Origin: Calditrichota bacterium
GTDB lineage: Bacteria > Zhuqueibacterota > Zhuqueibacteria > Zhuqueibacterales > Geothermadaptataceae
Direction: 5' to 3'
Assembly: GCA_008501765.1 (NCBI GenBank)
Contig: QQUE01000004.1
Location: forward strand, 124,001 to 188,000
DNA length: 64,000 nucleotides
Shown here: positions 1-8,036 of the stretch, in pieces
Layout: each line of letters opens with the position of its first letter
Position numbering within the stretch: the stretch's first letter is position 1
Notes under the pieces: generated by a model
The model's input: the letters and a program-made list of their open reading frames with translations, nothing else
What the model was told of the DNA's origin: nothing
Databases searched by the model: none
Translations under genes and position numbers: made by a program

Positions 1-237
1 GGCGAGCTGCAACGTCACTGTTCCGTTCGCAGCGCAAATGTTGTATTTGCTGCCAATATATTTTGCATACGCTTTATTAAATTCTACTTCTTTCGGGCCG
101 TTATAAGACCAGATGCCACTACTCAGAACTTCCATCAGTCCTGCCTCTTCGGCACTATCCCAAACCGGCCATTTCGGCCATGGCTTTTTCTTCGAATCGC
201 GAATCGGAGATCCGCCTGTGATTGCTAATGTATTCAT
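1..237 (-). CDS. DegT/DnrJ/EryC1/StrS-family aminotransferase, N-terminal part
   Basis: The first 79 codons of a gene that leaves the window at the left edge. Translated from the ATG at 237 it starts MNTLAITGG and continues through a proline/tryptophan-rich stretch (KPWPKWPVWD), a GIWSYNG segment and an NGTVTLQLA segment. This is the normal N-terminus of PLP-dependent sugar aminotransferases of the DegT/AHBA-synthase fold; the catalytic lysine would lie beyond the edge. The start overlaps the stop codon of the upstream GH2 gene in an ATGA arrangement, and AAAGGAG lies about 8 bases before the ATG, inside the GH2 reading frame, so the two are probably translationally coupled. Context suggests a role in sugar metabolism, possibly acting on an amino or keto sugar released by the locus; the substrate cannot be told. 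Family assignment is fairly sure although only a fragment is visible. Confidence 0.8.
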   Translation of the reverse strand, partial: MNTLAITGGSPIRDSKKKPWPKWPVWDSAEEAGLMEVLSSGIWSYNGPKEVEFNKAYAKYIGSKYNICAANGTVTLQLA

Positions 238-2834
238 CGTGTGTCTCCTTTAATTAAATCTAAATTCCAGCCTGAAGCACAAACTTCAGGCCGGGCATTT
301 CCCAAAGCGTATTTGGGAAAATCTACTTTTACATTGCGAACTTCTTCAGGTAAAAAGCTCATATAATTATCCTGCCAGTGGATCGGCAAAACGGATTCCT
401 TTGTATCCGAATTTACAACATTGAACTCCACAAAAAAAGCAATCCATTTCGAGGCATTGGTGATTCTCATTTCTATTTCGACATGATCATCTTTTTCCAA
501 AACTTCCTTTTGAATATGAATTTCCGCGCCGGGCAGGTTATTTAATTTTGTAAAATCAGCGAATATTTTTGTTGGGGTGTAAAATGCCCAGTCTTCGAAT
601 TCAGCCTCATAGTCGAGAACATCCTGTTGAGCCGGGAGCCAATAAAAGTTGTGGCTTTGCAGCGAATTGTTTTTGTGCAGCAGTCGCAGATCGAGAAAAG
701 AGAATTGCTGCGCCTCTGCCAGATTCCTTATCCGATGGGCAGGCCCTGTTTGCGGATCAAGGGCAACGCGGTCTTCAAAAATAAGTGTTGATTGCAAATC
801 ATACTGACGGATATGCGCTACCAAATCTTTTCGGTTCTCGGCAAATTCATTGACAAAATAAATGCTTCCATCGCCGTAATTGTACACCAGATGTTGCGGT
901 TCGCACCCTTTTTTCGCCCCAAAGAATGCACCGTTTGGCCGTAAATAATGATCGTATAATTGCCACGATGTTTTCGGCCAGGCCGCGTTGAGCATCCACT
1001 GAATAATTCCGGTAGCACGTGGATGATTCACTTGAAATGCCTCAAACATTGGCCGCATGAGCTCATAATTCAAAACCTGGGCTTTGAATGCAAAATCTTC
1101 AACCGAGTCTGCCGCACCGTATCGTTTCCTGATAGCCTCAACGATGCGATCGAGGGTGGCAAAATCGTTGCGTCCACCGTGAAAACCCCACTCTGCGCCA
1201 ATCGGCCACAGATTACCGTCAGTGAACATTTTTCGTAAACTGTCAATTGGCGGCACATTGGCGCCGGGGCAAGTTTCGGTATTGAAGCCATAGGCTCCCC
1301 CGAGATTTTTGTCTGTGTACCAGTAAATCGGCGGCGTATAAGCGTACGGTCCCAGCATTTTCAGTCCGGAGGAACCGGTGAGATCACTTTCAATCACGGA
1401 ATTGGTTATGATATTTTGATCGCTGCCCACACCGCCTGTTGAATTGAGCTGCGGCCGGGTGGTATCGTATTCCTGTAAAATGTCGATGTAGCGGGCTTCG
1501 AGATCGGGGTGGGGCACCATATCGCTGGCGAGCGACCAGCAAAAAATACTCGGATGGTTGCGCAGCCATAAAACCTGGTCCTGAAACGATTGCGCAACCA
1601 GTTCGATCTCATCCGGTTCGGTGACGCCGCCAAACCGTGCGTCGATGGGTTTGCCCAGGTATTGTTCGTGCTCCCAATGGCAGCTCCAGCCGACCATAAT
1701 CAAAATTCCATTTTGATCGCATAAATCGTATAATTTATGGTCTTTTCCCCAAAATCCTTCAAGGCGAATACAGTTCAAATTCATGTCTTTGACATAACGA
1801 ATTTGTGCTTCCAGTGAGCGATCTGAATCCATCAAAAAGAGATCGTCGGTCCAGCCTGCCCCCTTGATGAGAATTTCTTTTCCATTGATTGCAAAAACGC
1901 GGTTCCCCTCAGAATTCAGCCACGACTGAATGTCCCGCATACCAAATGTCACGATTTCGGTATCCGAAATTTCATCATCCATGCTGACGGATAAATCGAC
2001 TTGATAGAGCTCCGGATTCCCCAAATTGTTCGGCCACCAGATGCGTGGTTTTGCGAAATGCAATTGTGGGAACTCTTTGCTACCCAACGCAATGCGCCGG
2101 CGCTGGCCGGGCTGCAACTCTACCTTTTTTTCAAGGTGCGTATCATCCAGATGGATTTGCAGCAAACACGCTTTTGGCTTGGTGGAAAAGTTGGTTAATT
2201 CTGTTGTGATTAACAAATCGACCGCTGAATAATCTTTATTAAATCTGGTTTGTACAAATGAGTTCGTCAGCGTAACCCCGTGATGTCTGCGCAAATGCAC
2301 CGGGCGAAAAATTCCCATATTTTTATCGGGCGCTGGTGGGTTCCAATCGACAAAACCAATGGAAAAGTCACCCGCTTTTGGTGGGCTGACCTTCACGGCC
2401 AAAATATTTTTCCCGGAAATCAGGCTATCCGTTATGTCAAGCGCGGTTCTGCGAAAGGCGCCGTGAATGGGGACGTCAGCGGTGATATTTTCACCATTCA
2501 ACCAGACTTCTGCGCTGTAATTGACGCCATCAAACTCAAGAGAAACTCTCTGGGATTCATCGACCGTTTGCCATGCAAATTCTTTGCGGAACCACCATGG
2601 TTCAGCAAACATTTTTTCCGGGATTTTTGCCAGATTTTTGCCGCGAAATGGATCGGTGAATATCCCATTTTTCACCAATGTTCCAAGAATTGTCGAAGGA
2701 AGTTCTGCCCTGTGCCAATCGTCGGAATTAAATCCGGAGCCGAAGATTACGGATTCTGGTGATGCAATTTTTGAGGTTGCCTGAATTTGCCAATTTGTGT
2801 GGAGCTGAATTCTATTTTCTGCTTTTGATTTCAA
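234..2834 (-). CDS. Glycoside hydrolase family 2 protein, exo-beta-D-glucosaminidase/mannosidase-like
   Basis: 866 residues with the GH2 order: N-terminal sugar-binding jelly roll (about 10-200), immunoglobulin-like domain (about 205-310), TIM-barrel catalytic domain (about 315-620) and C-terminal beta domains. The barrel shows an N-x-I-R-L-E-G-F-W-G strand, then a WSLASDM segment where most GH2 enzymes have an N-E pair. The putative acid/base is therefore Asp438, as in exo-beta-D-glucosaminidases of the CsxA type. Glu548 in GAEWGFHGG is the likely nucleophile. No signal peptide is visible, so it is probably cytoplasmic or periplasmic by another route. The start is a TTG at 2834 preceded by AAGAGAA; no nearby ATG fits better. 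It lies downstream of the sialidase-like gene on the same strand but is separated from it by the RAYT element, and overlaps the aminotransferase start. GH2 membership is sure; the exact substrate is inference. Confidence 0.88.
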   Translation of the reverse strand: MKSKAENRIQLHTNWQIQATSKIASPESVIFGSGFNSDDWHRAELPSTILGTLVKNGIFTDPFRGKNLAKIPEKMFAEPWWFRKEFAWQTVDESQRVSLEFDGVNYSAEVWLNGENITADVPIHGAFRRTALDITDSLISGKNILAVKVSPPKAGDFSIGFVDWNPPAPDKNMGIFRPVHLRRHHGVTLTNSFVQTRFNKDYSAVDLLITTELTNFSTKPKACLLQIHLDDTHLEKKVELQPGQRRRIALGSKEFPQLHFAKPRIWWPNNLGNPELYQVDLSVSMDDEISDTEIVTFGMRDIQSWLNSEGNRVFAINGKEILIKGAGWTDDLFLMDSDRSLEAQIRYVKDMNLNCIRLEGFWGKDHKLYDLCDQNGILIMVGWSCHWEHEQYLGKPIDARFGGVTEPDEIELVAQSFQDQVLWLRNHPSIFCWSLASDMVPHPDLEARYIDILQEYDTTRPQLNSTGGVGSDQNIITNSVIESDLTGSSGLKMLGPYAYTPPIYWYTDKNLGGAYGFNTETCPGANVPPIDSLRKMFTDGNLWPIGAEWGFHGGRNDFATLDRIVEAIRKRYGAADSVEDFAFKAQVLNYELMRPMFEAFQVNHPRATGIIQWMLNAAWPKTSWQLYDHYLRPNGAFFGAKKGCEPQHLVYNYGDGSIYFVNEFAENRKDLVAHIRQYDLQSTLIFEDRVALDPQTGPAHRIRNLAEAQQFSFLDLRLLHKNNSLQSHNFYWLPAQQDVLDYEAEFEDWAFYTPTKIFADFTKLNNLPGAEIHIQKEVLEKDDHVEIEMRITNASKWIAFFVEFNVVNSDTKESVLPIHWQDNYMSFLPEEVRNVKVDFPKYALGNARPEVCASGWNLDLIKGDTR

Positions 2835-2910
2835 TATTAGTTCTCTTTTAATTATGATAAATTCTATAAAATTAAAAATTTGTCCCTGAGGTTCACTAAT
2901 CCCATAACTA

Positions 2911-2939
2911 TAGAGCGAAAGCGTCCCGCTGAGCGGAAT
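2911..2939 (+). repeat. REP-like palindromic motif, copy 1
   Basis: Matches the motif at 3182-3210 over its full 29 bases (TAGAGCGAAAGCGTCCCGCT then GAGCGGAAT, except the final base). The stem is AGCG/CGCT around a TCC loop. It forms the left end of the internally deleted RAYT derivative that extends to about 3100. Confidence 0.8.
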
Positions 2940-3100
2940 CTTCTAAGGGTGAAAAATGACAACAACTCTCGCAGTTTCAATAATTTCCGCCAGCGAATCC
3001 TGCCAAACCACATGTTCCCGATTCGTTTTAATCCGCTTTGTTGCTTTTTTTGAAAACAATTAGCAGAGTCCGTCGCGCTCGGCGGGACGCCTTCGCGCTA
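2911..3100 (-). pseudogene. Internally deleted, non-autonomous derivative of the RAYT element
   Basis: Starts with the same REP motif as the intact RAYT element. It continues with a near copy of the RAYT 3' end (2940-2975 matches 3209-3236), then jumps to a copy of the RAYT interior (2976-3071 matches about 3391-3489), and finishes with an inverted REP-like hairpin at 3074-3100 (CGCTCGGCGGGACGCCTTCG). The jump lies at a short direct repeat present in the intact gene (AACTCTC-GCAG and AACTCTC-TCAG), so about 150 bases were lost between microhomologies. It has no usable reading frame. It looks like a MITE-type deletion product of the neighbouring gene. Confidence 0.75.
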
Positions 3101-3181
3101 TGAATGAGGGGTGGCATCAACTGCTTAATATTTTCCTATAAAATTAACCCTTTGCGCAAAAACTGATCAACTCGATAACCA

Positions 3182-3210
3182 TAGAGCGAAAGCGTCCCGC
3201 TGAGCGGAAT
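3182..3210 (+). repeat. REP-like palindromic motif, copy 2 (left end of RAYT unit)
   Basis: TAGAGCGAA followed by the AGCG-TCC-CGCT hairpin and GAGCGGAAT. It is inverted relative to the copy at 3812-3839 and in the same orientation as 2911-2939. The stop codon of the transposase gene follows 18 bases further in. Confidence 0.85.
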
Positions 3211-3227
3211 GTTCTAAGGATGAAAAA

Positions 3228-3779
3228 TTACAACAACTCTCGCAGGTCATCAATTTCAATAATTGGTTTCGTGCCGCAATCATAAAAACATGCCGATGAA
3301 TATGCATATTCACTGCGAGATGCCGCCAGTTGCCAATTTTTCGAATTTGGATTATTGTGAATATACTCGGTTTCCTTTAAGAGAACTCTCTCAGTTTCAA
3401 TATTTTTAGCCAGGGAATCTTCCCAAACCACATGTTCCCGATTCGTTTTAATCCGCTTCGCAGCTTTTTTAAAAATATTTAGCGGAGTCCATTGCTTTTC
3501 ACAGGTCAAGTCTTTGATAATTTCGTGTCCGGTATATGAATGAAACTTGCCAATCGAATAATCAATCGGCTGTTCGCTCAATTGTTTAATTATAACATGA
3601 ATAAGGTTGGGCATTAAACAAAATGCGTAAACTTTCCAAATGTTTTGCTTCCGAAACCAGGTCAAGGAGTTTAATGGAATTTGAGCAATCCTGTCATTTG
3701 TAAAAATTGAGGTATGCTCAGAAATAACGGAAGTCACAAAGTAAAGGCTTGTTGAACTTTTTGCTGTTCTGTATTTCAT
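3228..3779 (-). CDS. REP-associated tyrosine transposase (RAYT, IS200-like Y1 family)
   Basis: 183 residues, typical for RAYTs. The N-terminal part shows the conserved fold leading to AFCLMPNLIHVII at 52-64, which aligns to the family motif MPNHIHLI. Here the first histidine of the HUH metal-binding motif is leucine (Leu59-Ile60-His61). The helix with the catalytic tyrosine is present (EYIHNNP, Tyr139), as is the usual VVWEDS region. RAYTs nick and move REP palindromes, and this gene lies between two inverted REPs. Start ATG at 3779 with AAGGAAG upstream. The missing histidine suggests the enzyme is inactive or altered although the frame is intact. Family assignment is confident. Confidence 0.88.
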   Translation of the reverse strand: MKYRTAKSSTSLYFVTSVISEHTSIFTNDRIAQIPLNSLTWFRKQNIWKVYAFCLMPNLIHVIIKQLSEQPIDYSIGKFHSYTGHEIIKDLTCEKQWTPLNIFKKAAKRIKTNREHVVWEDSLAKNIETERVLLKETEYIHNNPNSKNWQLAASRSEYAYSSACFYDCGTKPIIEIDDLRELL

Positions 3780-3811
3780 GATACTGACGATTCTTCCTTT
3801 TCCAAGGTGCG

Positions 3812-3839
3812 TTCTGCTCAGCGGGACGCTTTCGCTCTA
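3812..3839 (-). repeat. REP-like palindromic motif, copy 3 (right end of RAYT unit)
   Basis: Reverse complement of the motif at 3182-3210 with one mismatch (TTCTGCTCAGCGGGACGCTT then TCGCTCTA). It lies about 32 bases upstream of the transposase start. Confidence 0.85.
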
Positions 3840-3987
3840 TATATTTGGGATTGCACCCTATCTTATAATCTTTTAGAAACTTTCTTAAACAACTCAGCAA
3901 AATTGCGCTTGCTGAATTTTTTCTAATTTCTAAACTCATCGAGTCTGTTTATACGATCATCATTTATTTACCCACCTGGTAAAATTA

Positions 3988-5151
3988 TTAACGATTTCTG
4001 AATACCACGTATTTTATACTTTTTTTACCTTTGTGCCAGGAATAGGAAATGTGAATACTGCCATCTTTCGTCTGCAAAACTGCAGGATAGGCGAAACTTC
4101 CTTCGCCGGGGGCAGATTCTTCAATTATTTTATTAACGGGCCACGTCCGCCCTTCATCACCGGAAATCGCCAACGTTAGATTGTGGCGACCATCTTCCAA
4201 ATCGTTATACACCAGGCACCAGTCGCCATTTTTAAGCACAAGTCCAGTAACGCTGGCGCCCGGATTGGGAATTTTCATATCCTCGACGGGCGACCAGGTT
4301 TCACCGCGGTCTTTGGACAGGCTTTTCATTATTCGTGCTGGAGGATTGCCATTGTCACGCATATATGCGACGAGTTCGCCGGATTTTCTCGCCAAAATTA
4401 CGGGCTGAATATTGCCGCGGCCAACGATTGGAGTCGAGGGATTCCAGGTATGTCCATTGTCATCGGAGATGGCGACCAGAGAGAGATTAAAACCGTCTGA
4501 ATAAAGTGGGAGCAGAATGCGTCCATCGGCCAAAATTGTCGGCGCGATACGCGTCATCCAGCCCATTTCCCGCTTCACGGCATCGTTTGCCGCCTCGATT
4601 ATCATCTTTTCGTAGCGCGGTGCATATTCTGCCCAGGTATGGTTGGTTTCGGGTAGTGCCCGGAAACCTGCTGCCAAATCTTGTCTGAATTTATTGGTAT
4701 TTTTAATGAGCACAATATCCTGCCACTGCCATTTTGGTGCCCCATCTTTTTGGAAATCCGTTGAAATGCGATATTTAAGTTCCGCCGCTTCCCAGCGATT
4801 GGCACGCACAACCACCCACATCAAAATCAGGCGTTGATCATTATCGAGATATAAAATGGGATTGCAGTCGGGATAATTGGGCGTATCTGCCATTTCAAAA
4901 ACCGGCCCCCAAGAACTGGCGCCTTTTTTGAGCCTGGCGCCACGAATGCGAACATCATCAGCGTTGCGTTCACCAGAGCCTTCGAACCAGCAGGCGAGTA
5001 AACTGCCGTCGGGACATTCAACCATGCTGCTGCTGTGAACGTGTTTGTCCTGCGGGGGGAAAATAAGTTTGGCATCAATTAATTTCTGAGCCTGCAAAGC
5101 AGCGGCACTAAACAACATTAAAACAAATAAATCAAAAATAGTTTTCATCAT
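3988..5151 (-). CDS. Secreted sialidase-like protein (BNR/Asp-box beta-propeller)
   Basis: 387 residues with a signal peptide (hydrophobic to about 20, then LQAQ). The mature part is a six-bladed propeller of the exo-alpha-sialidase-like superfamily: HSSSMVECPDGSLLACWFEG near residue 40, and three Asp-box motifs, SDDNGHTW (about 229), SKDRGETW (about 280) and SGDEGRTW (about 330). Family members cleave terminal sialic acids, but many BNR propellers in environmental bacteria act on other sugars and no arginine triad was verified. It follows the secreted CTD protein on the same strand after 262 bases and precedes the RAYT unit and GH2 gene, so it likely acts outside the cytoplasm in glycan breakdown. 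Two adjacent ATG codons open the frame; the Shine-Dalgarno sequence is weak. Confidence 0.82.
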   Translation of the reverse strand: MMKTIFDLFVLMLFSAAALQAQKLIDAKLIFPPQDKHVHSSSMVECPDGSLLACWFEGSGERNADDVRIRGARLKKGASSWGPVFEMADTPNYPDCNPILYLDNDQRLILMWVVVRANRWEAAELKYRISTDFQKDGAPKWQWQDIVLIKNTNKFRQDLAAGFRALPETNHTWAEYAPRYEKMIIEAANDAVKREMGWMTRIAPTILADGRILLPLYSDGFNLSLVAISDDNGHTWNPSTPIVGRGNIQPVILARKSGELVAYMRDNGNPPARIMKSLSKDRGETWSPVEDMKIPNPGASVTGLVLKNGDWCLVYNDLEDGRHNLTLAISGDEGRTWPVNKIIEESAPGEGSFAYPAVLQTKDGSIHISYSWHKGKKSIKYVVFRNR

Positions 5152-5269
5152 TTCATCATTGTTGAATGTTAAAAAAATAGGCTAACCCTCCGGAGCACAT
5201 ACCTTAGGGAAAGTTAGTTCCCGGGATTGCTCTGAGGACCAGCCCATCTAATAAAAAGCTACCATGACT

Positions 5270-5301
5270 TTGATTCCATCACTTTGGGGTGATGGAATCA
5301 A
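5270..5301. promoter_or_regulatory. Perfect 13-bp inverted repeat in the sialidase leader
   Basis: TTGATTCCATCAC and GTGATGGAATCAA are exact reverse complements separated by six bases, between the CTD-protein gene and the sialidase gene. No T-run follows on either strand, so it does not look like a simple terminator. It could be a regulator operator, an mRNA processing or stability hairpin, or another small palindromic repeat. Confidence 0.5.
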
Positions 5302-5413
5302 TAGAGTTCGAGCACGCTTTTTTTAAATTGCGACCATCATCGCTGTGAAAATAACGATCGCCTTAGTTTGGAATAGTGATAACATCGCTAAAAGACAGCA
5401 ATCTCATCGCAAA

Positions 5414-6568
5414 TTACTTGAGCAGAACCATTTTTTTAGTGATTTGCTGTGTTGCACTCTGCAATTGATAGAAATAGACGCCTGTGCTCAGGCTACGGCC
5501 ATAGCCATCCAAACCGTTGAAATTAATTTTCCATTCGCCGGCTTCCATGTGCTCATTGACAAGCGTTCTGACGAGCTGACCGGTGGCATTGTAAATGCGC
5601 AATGTCACATTTTCAGCTTTGACGAGTGAGAAATTGATGGTGGTTTCCGGATTGAACGGATTGGGATAATTGTTGCCCAGTGCAAATTCTTCTGGAATAA
5701 CGTCTTCTTCAGCTTTAACAGCTGTCAGAGGAACAAATCCGCTTACGGTGATATCATCTACGCGGAAAATATCTTTTTCATCTTCACTTGCCGGGGGCAG
5801 ACCCATCAATGCAAACATGGTATATTTACCGGTAACACGTGGCTCAGCATCTGTTACTTCTAGCAACCAGTCATCTGGCTCGTCTGTAGCATCGCCTTCC
5901 CATATTTTTGCTTTGAGATCGCCTTCGTTCAGGTAAAACTTAACCCAATAGTAAACATCCAGTTCAAGATCGAGATCATTTCTGCTGGCCAAATCCTGGA
6001 AAGTAGCAGGATTTAACAAGTTGTATTCGGTTGAATCATACTTTGCAATTTGAATAAGATCGGTGACTGGATTCAAGTGCAGGACATAAGCAGCTTCTTC
6101 AGTTGGATCAGAATCCGGCAAACTTTCCGTTGAATCTGTTTGCTCCATGCGTGTCGCAATTATAAACCATGAACTTGCATCCATTTTTGTGAGGTTCACA
6201 CGGCACTGAATCACCTGATTTGGGTGGCTGTAATTATTGGCAACTAATAATGCTTTTGTGGCTGCCTCATCAGCGGTATCCATTTTGGCAAAACCGTTGG
6301 TTTGGATCAGACCTGCGCCAACAAGCCCGCCAAAATTACCCTGTAAAATGTAGGCTTCATCGTTTTCCTGCCGTACTTCCTGACCAACTAAACCATCATT
6401 GGGGCCATAATAGAACCAACCCACATTTTCGAATAATGCCGGATCTGTGGCCGTGTCGTTGAAATTGTCTTCCCAATAAAGATAATCCGCTGTTTGAGCC
6501 GATAATCCGGCTGCAAAGAACAGACACAAGACAAGTGTGATTAAACTCCACTTTGTAACATGTTTCAT
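5414..6568 (-). CDS. Secreted protein with T9SS type A sorting domain
   Basis: 384 residues: signal peptide (1-25, ending LSAQ), a central beta-sandwich-like region of about 270 residues resembling concanavalin-like carbohydrate-binding or hydrolase domains (WEDNFNDTATDPALF near the start, typical of secreted LamG-like proteins), then a C-terminal sorting domain from about 300 (LGNNYPNPFNPETTINFSL, then LRIYNATGQLVRTL, then GVYFYQL and KKMVLLK at the end). The last segment is the Por-secretion CTD that directs export across the outer membrane and surface attachment. A strong AGGAGG precedes the ATG at 6568. It is the fourth gene of the minus-strand locus, 412 bases after the PorV-like gene. 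The central domain's function is unknown; surface glycan binding is a guess from context. Confidence 0.8.
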   Translation of the reverse strand: MKHVTKWSLITLVLCLFFAAGLSAQTADYLYWEDNFNDTATDPALFENVGWFYYGPNDGLVGQEVRQENDEAYILQGNFGGLVGAGLIQTNGFAKMDTADEAATKALLVANNYSHPNQVIQCRVNLTKMDASSWFIIATRMEQTDSTESLPDSDPTEEAAYVLHLNPVTDLIQIAKYDSTEYNLLNPATFQDLASRNDLDLELDVYYWVKFYLNEGDLKAKIWEGDATDEPDDWLLEVTDAEPRVTGKYTMFALMGLPPASEDEKDIFRVDDITVSGFVPLTAVKAEEDVIPEEFALGNNYPNPFNPETTINFSLVKAENVTLRIYNATGQLVRTLVNEHMEAGEWKINFNGLDGYGRSLSTGVYFYQLQSATQQITKKMVLLK

Positions 6569-6980
6569 GTAATCCTCCTGGTGAAAAGGGTTTTGGATAC
6601 ATGTTCAGTTCAGATTGCCGGGCTATTTGACACAGTTTATGTGGAGAGCCGTAACATTAGCAGGACTCACCGGTACGGAACGAACAATCTGCTTGAACAA
6701 GAATTATTTTTAATATTGATCTACCCTGCTTTTTTCACAAACAATACCATACAGTGTTTTATGTACGAAACATCCCTCTAATTTGTACTCTGGACGGGCA
6801 CAAATTGTCTCCTTCAAAGGGAGAATTTTTACAAATCCCCATTTAGAGGAAAGGGGGATGTTTCTCCCGGAATTTGTAGCTCGAACTCGAAAAAGGTATT
6901 TATGAATAAAGCAGGCTACTAAATAACTCAAATCTTTGCTTGATTTCAGGCGTTCAATCCAACGCCCGAAATTCTTCAGG
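6569..6980. other. 412-base intergenic stretch containing a 96-bp dispersed repeat
   Basis: Lies between two genes of the same strand and has no convincing reading frame. The only structure recognised is the imperfect palindromic repeat at 6768-6863, which recurs at 17118-17215. The gap may hold a promoter for the CTD and sialidase genes, but none can be named. Confidence 0.6.
6768..6863 (+). repeat. 96-bp palindromic dispersed repeat, copy 1
   Basis: Begins AAACATCCCTCTAATTTG and ends AAGGGGGATGTTT, so its ends are inverted copies. Inside are CTCTGGACGGGCAC and CTCC-TTCAAAGGGAG. The copy at 17118-17215 shares most positions over the whole length. It is non-coding. Confidence 0.75.
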
Positions 6981-8015
6981 TTAAAATGAAAAACTCAGGC
7001 TGAAACGATTAATATCTTCAAAATATTCAGCCTGGGTAAAGGCATAATCAAAAAATGCTTCCGTGCCCTGGTATTTGAAATTCACGCCAAAGCCAAAGCT
7101 CAGGTTTTCGGTGTCCTGGTTAAATTGATAGCCGGAGCGCACGGCAAACCGGTTTTTGTATACGACTTCGCCACCGAGATTCACCTGCTCGGTATAATCA
7201 ATCGGGTGCATGGCATCGATGGAAGTATTGAGCTTAATGCCGTCAAGCCCCAAGCCGAGCATTTCATTTAAATCTGCAGCGAGTCCCATGCGCAAAACCA
7301 ATGGCATCTGGAATTTTTCCGTCCAATAAACCATGTCGCGGGAAAAATTCTGGAAGGCGACGGCGAAAACCAGGCTTTTATAACCGGTATCGTAATATCC
7401 ACCGAAATCAAAGCCCCATTGGTTCAGTTTCCATTCTTTGCTGCTGTACTCAAATTCGTCATTTTCTTCATCGATCACAGCAACGGTATAGTCTGCATTA
7501 CCCAGAGATTCATGGGCAAATTTCAACTTGGTACCAAAGGAAAATTTATCACTGACAGCGTAGGCGTAAGTGAATCCAATAGCATAATCTTCAACGCCGA
7601 TATCACCCGTTGTAATGTAACCACGGTCATCAACACTTTTGTCGACTCGCTTGGTGCCGATGATTGTGCCATAATCCATGTAAACAACATCAAGTCCGAG
7701 TGTGCCCCACTTGTCGAGTGGTACGACAGCGCCAATGCCGTAGACATGGGTGTCCACAAGCCAGTTCACCTGATTGGTAACAATGCTGTATTTATCCAAT
7801 TGCGTGATTGCAGCCGGATTATAGAAAAGCCCTTGCGCTCCAGAAACCGAAGCCACACTGGCGTTTCCCATTCCGCTCTGGCGCGCACTCAGGCTAATGC
7901 CGAGATAGGTCATCCCGCTTTGGGCAACTTTCTTTTTCTGTGCAGTGGCTGAACCGGCATCAAAAGACAGGACAGCGAAAATCAGCACACAAATCATACT
8001 TATTTTATGTTTCAT
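6981..8015 (-). CDS. PorV/PorQ-family outer-membrane protein
   Basis: 344 residues with a signal peptide (about 1-25, SATAQ). The start of the mature protein (SLSARQSGMGNASVASVSGAQ followed by LFYNPAA) is the hallmark of PorV/PorQ (UPF0164) proteins, FadL-like beta-barrels, and the chain ends in an aromatic strand (FSLSFSF). In Bacteroidetes PorV shuttles type IX cargo from translocon to attachment complex. Here the gene lies among genes for CTD-bearing cargo and a TonB receptor, 21 bases after the large secreted protein, so a locus-specific shuttle or channel role is plausible. GAGGAG precedes the start. The family call is solid; the local role is inference. Confidence 0.87.
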   Translation of the reverse strand: MKHKISMICVLIFAVLSFDAGSATAQKKKVAQSGMTYLGISLSARQSGMGNASVASVSGAQGLFYNPAAITQLDKYSIVTNQVNWLVDTHVYGIGAVVPLDKWGTLGLDVVYMDYGTIIGTKRVDKSVDDRGYITTGDIGVEDYAIGFTYAYAVSDKFSFGTKLKFAHESLGNADYTVAVIDEENDEFEYSSKEWKLNQWGFDFGGYYDTGYKSLVFAVAFQNFSRDMVYWTEKFQMPLVLRMGLAADLNEMLGLGLDGIKLNTSIDAMHPIDYTEQVNLGGEVVYKNRFAVRSGYQFNQDTENLSFGFGVNFKYQGTEAFFDYAFTQAEYFEDINRFSLSFSF

Positions 8016-8036
8016 ATTTTGTCTCCTCTGCCGCGC

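Larger units (their letters stand above)
3180..3842 (-). mobile_element. RAYT transposon unit bounded by inverted REPs
   Basis: The transposase gene at 3228-3779 lies between a REP at 3182-3210 and its inverted copy at 3812-3839 (27 of 28 bases match as reverse complement). The unit sits between the sialidase-like and GH2 genes of the minus-strand glycan locus. Palindromes bracketing a RAYT gene are the usual arrangement for REP-associated tyrosine transposases. No clear target duplication is seen, as expected for HUH/Y1 enzymes. Confidence 0.8.

Noticed and set aside
2280-2762. 160-codon plus-strand frame
   Set aside because: It lies antisense inside the well-supported GH2 gene, has no ribosome binding site and its translation shows no family pattern.
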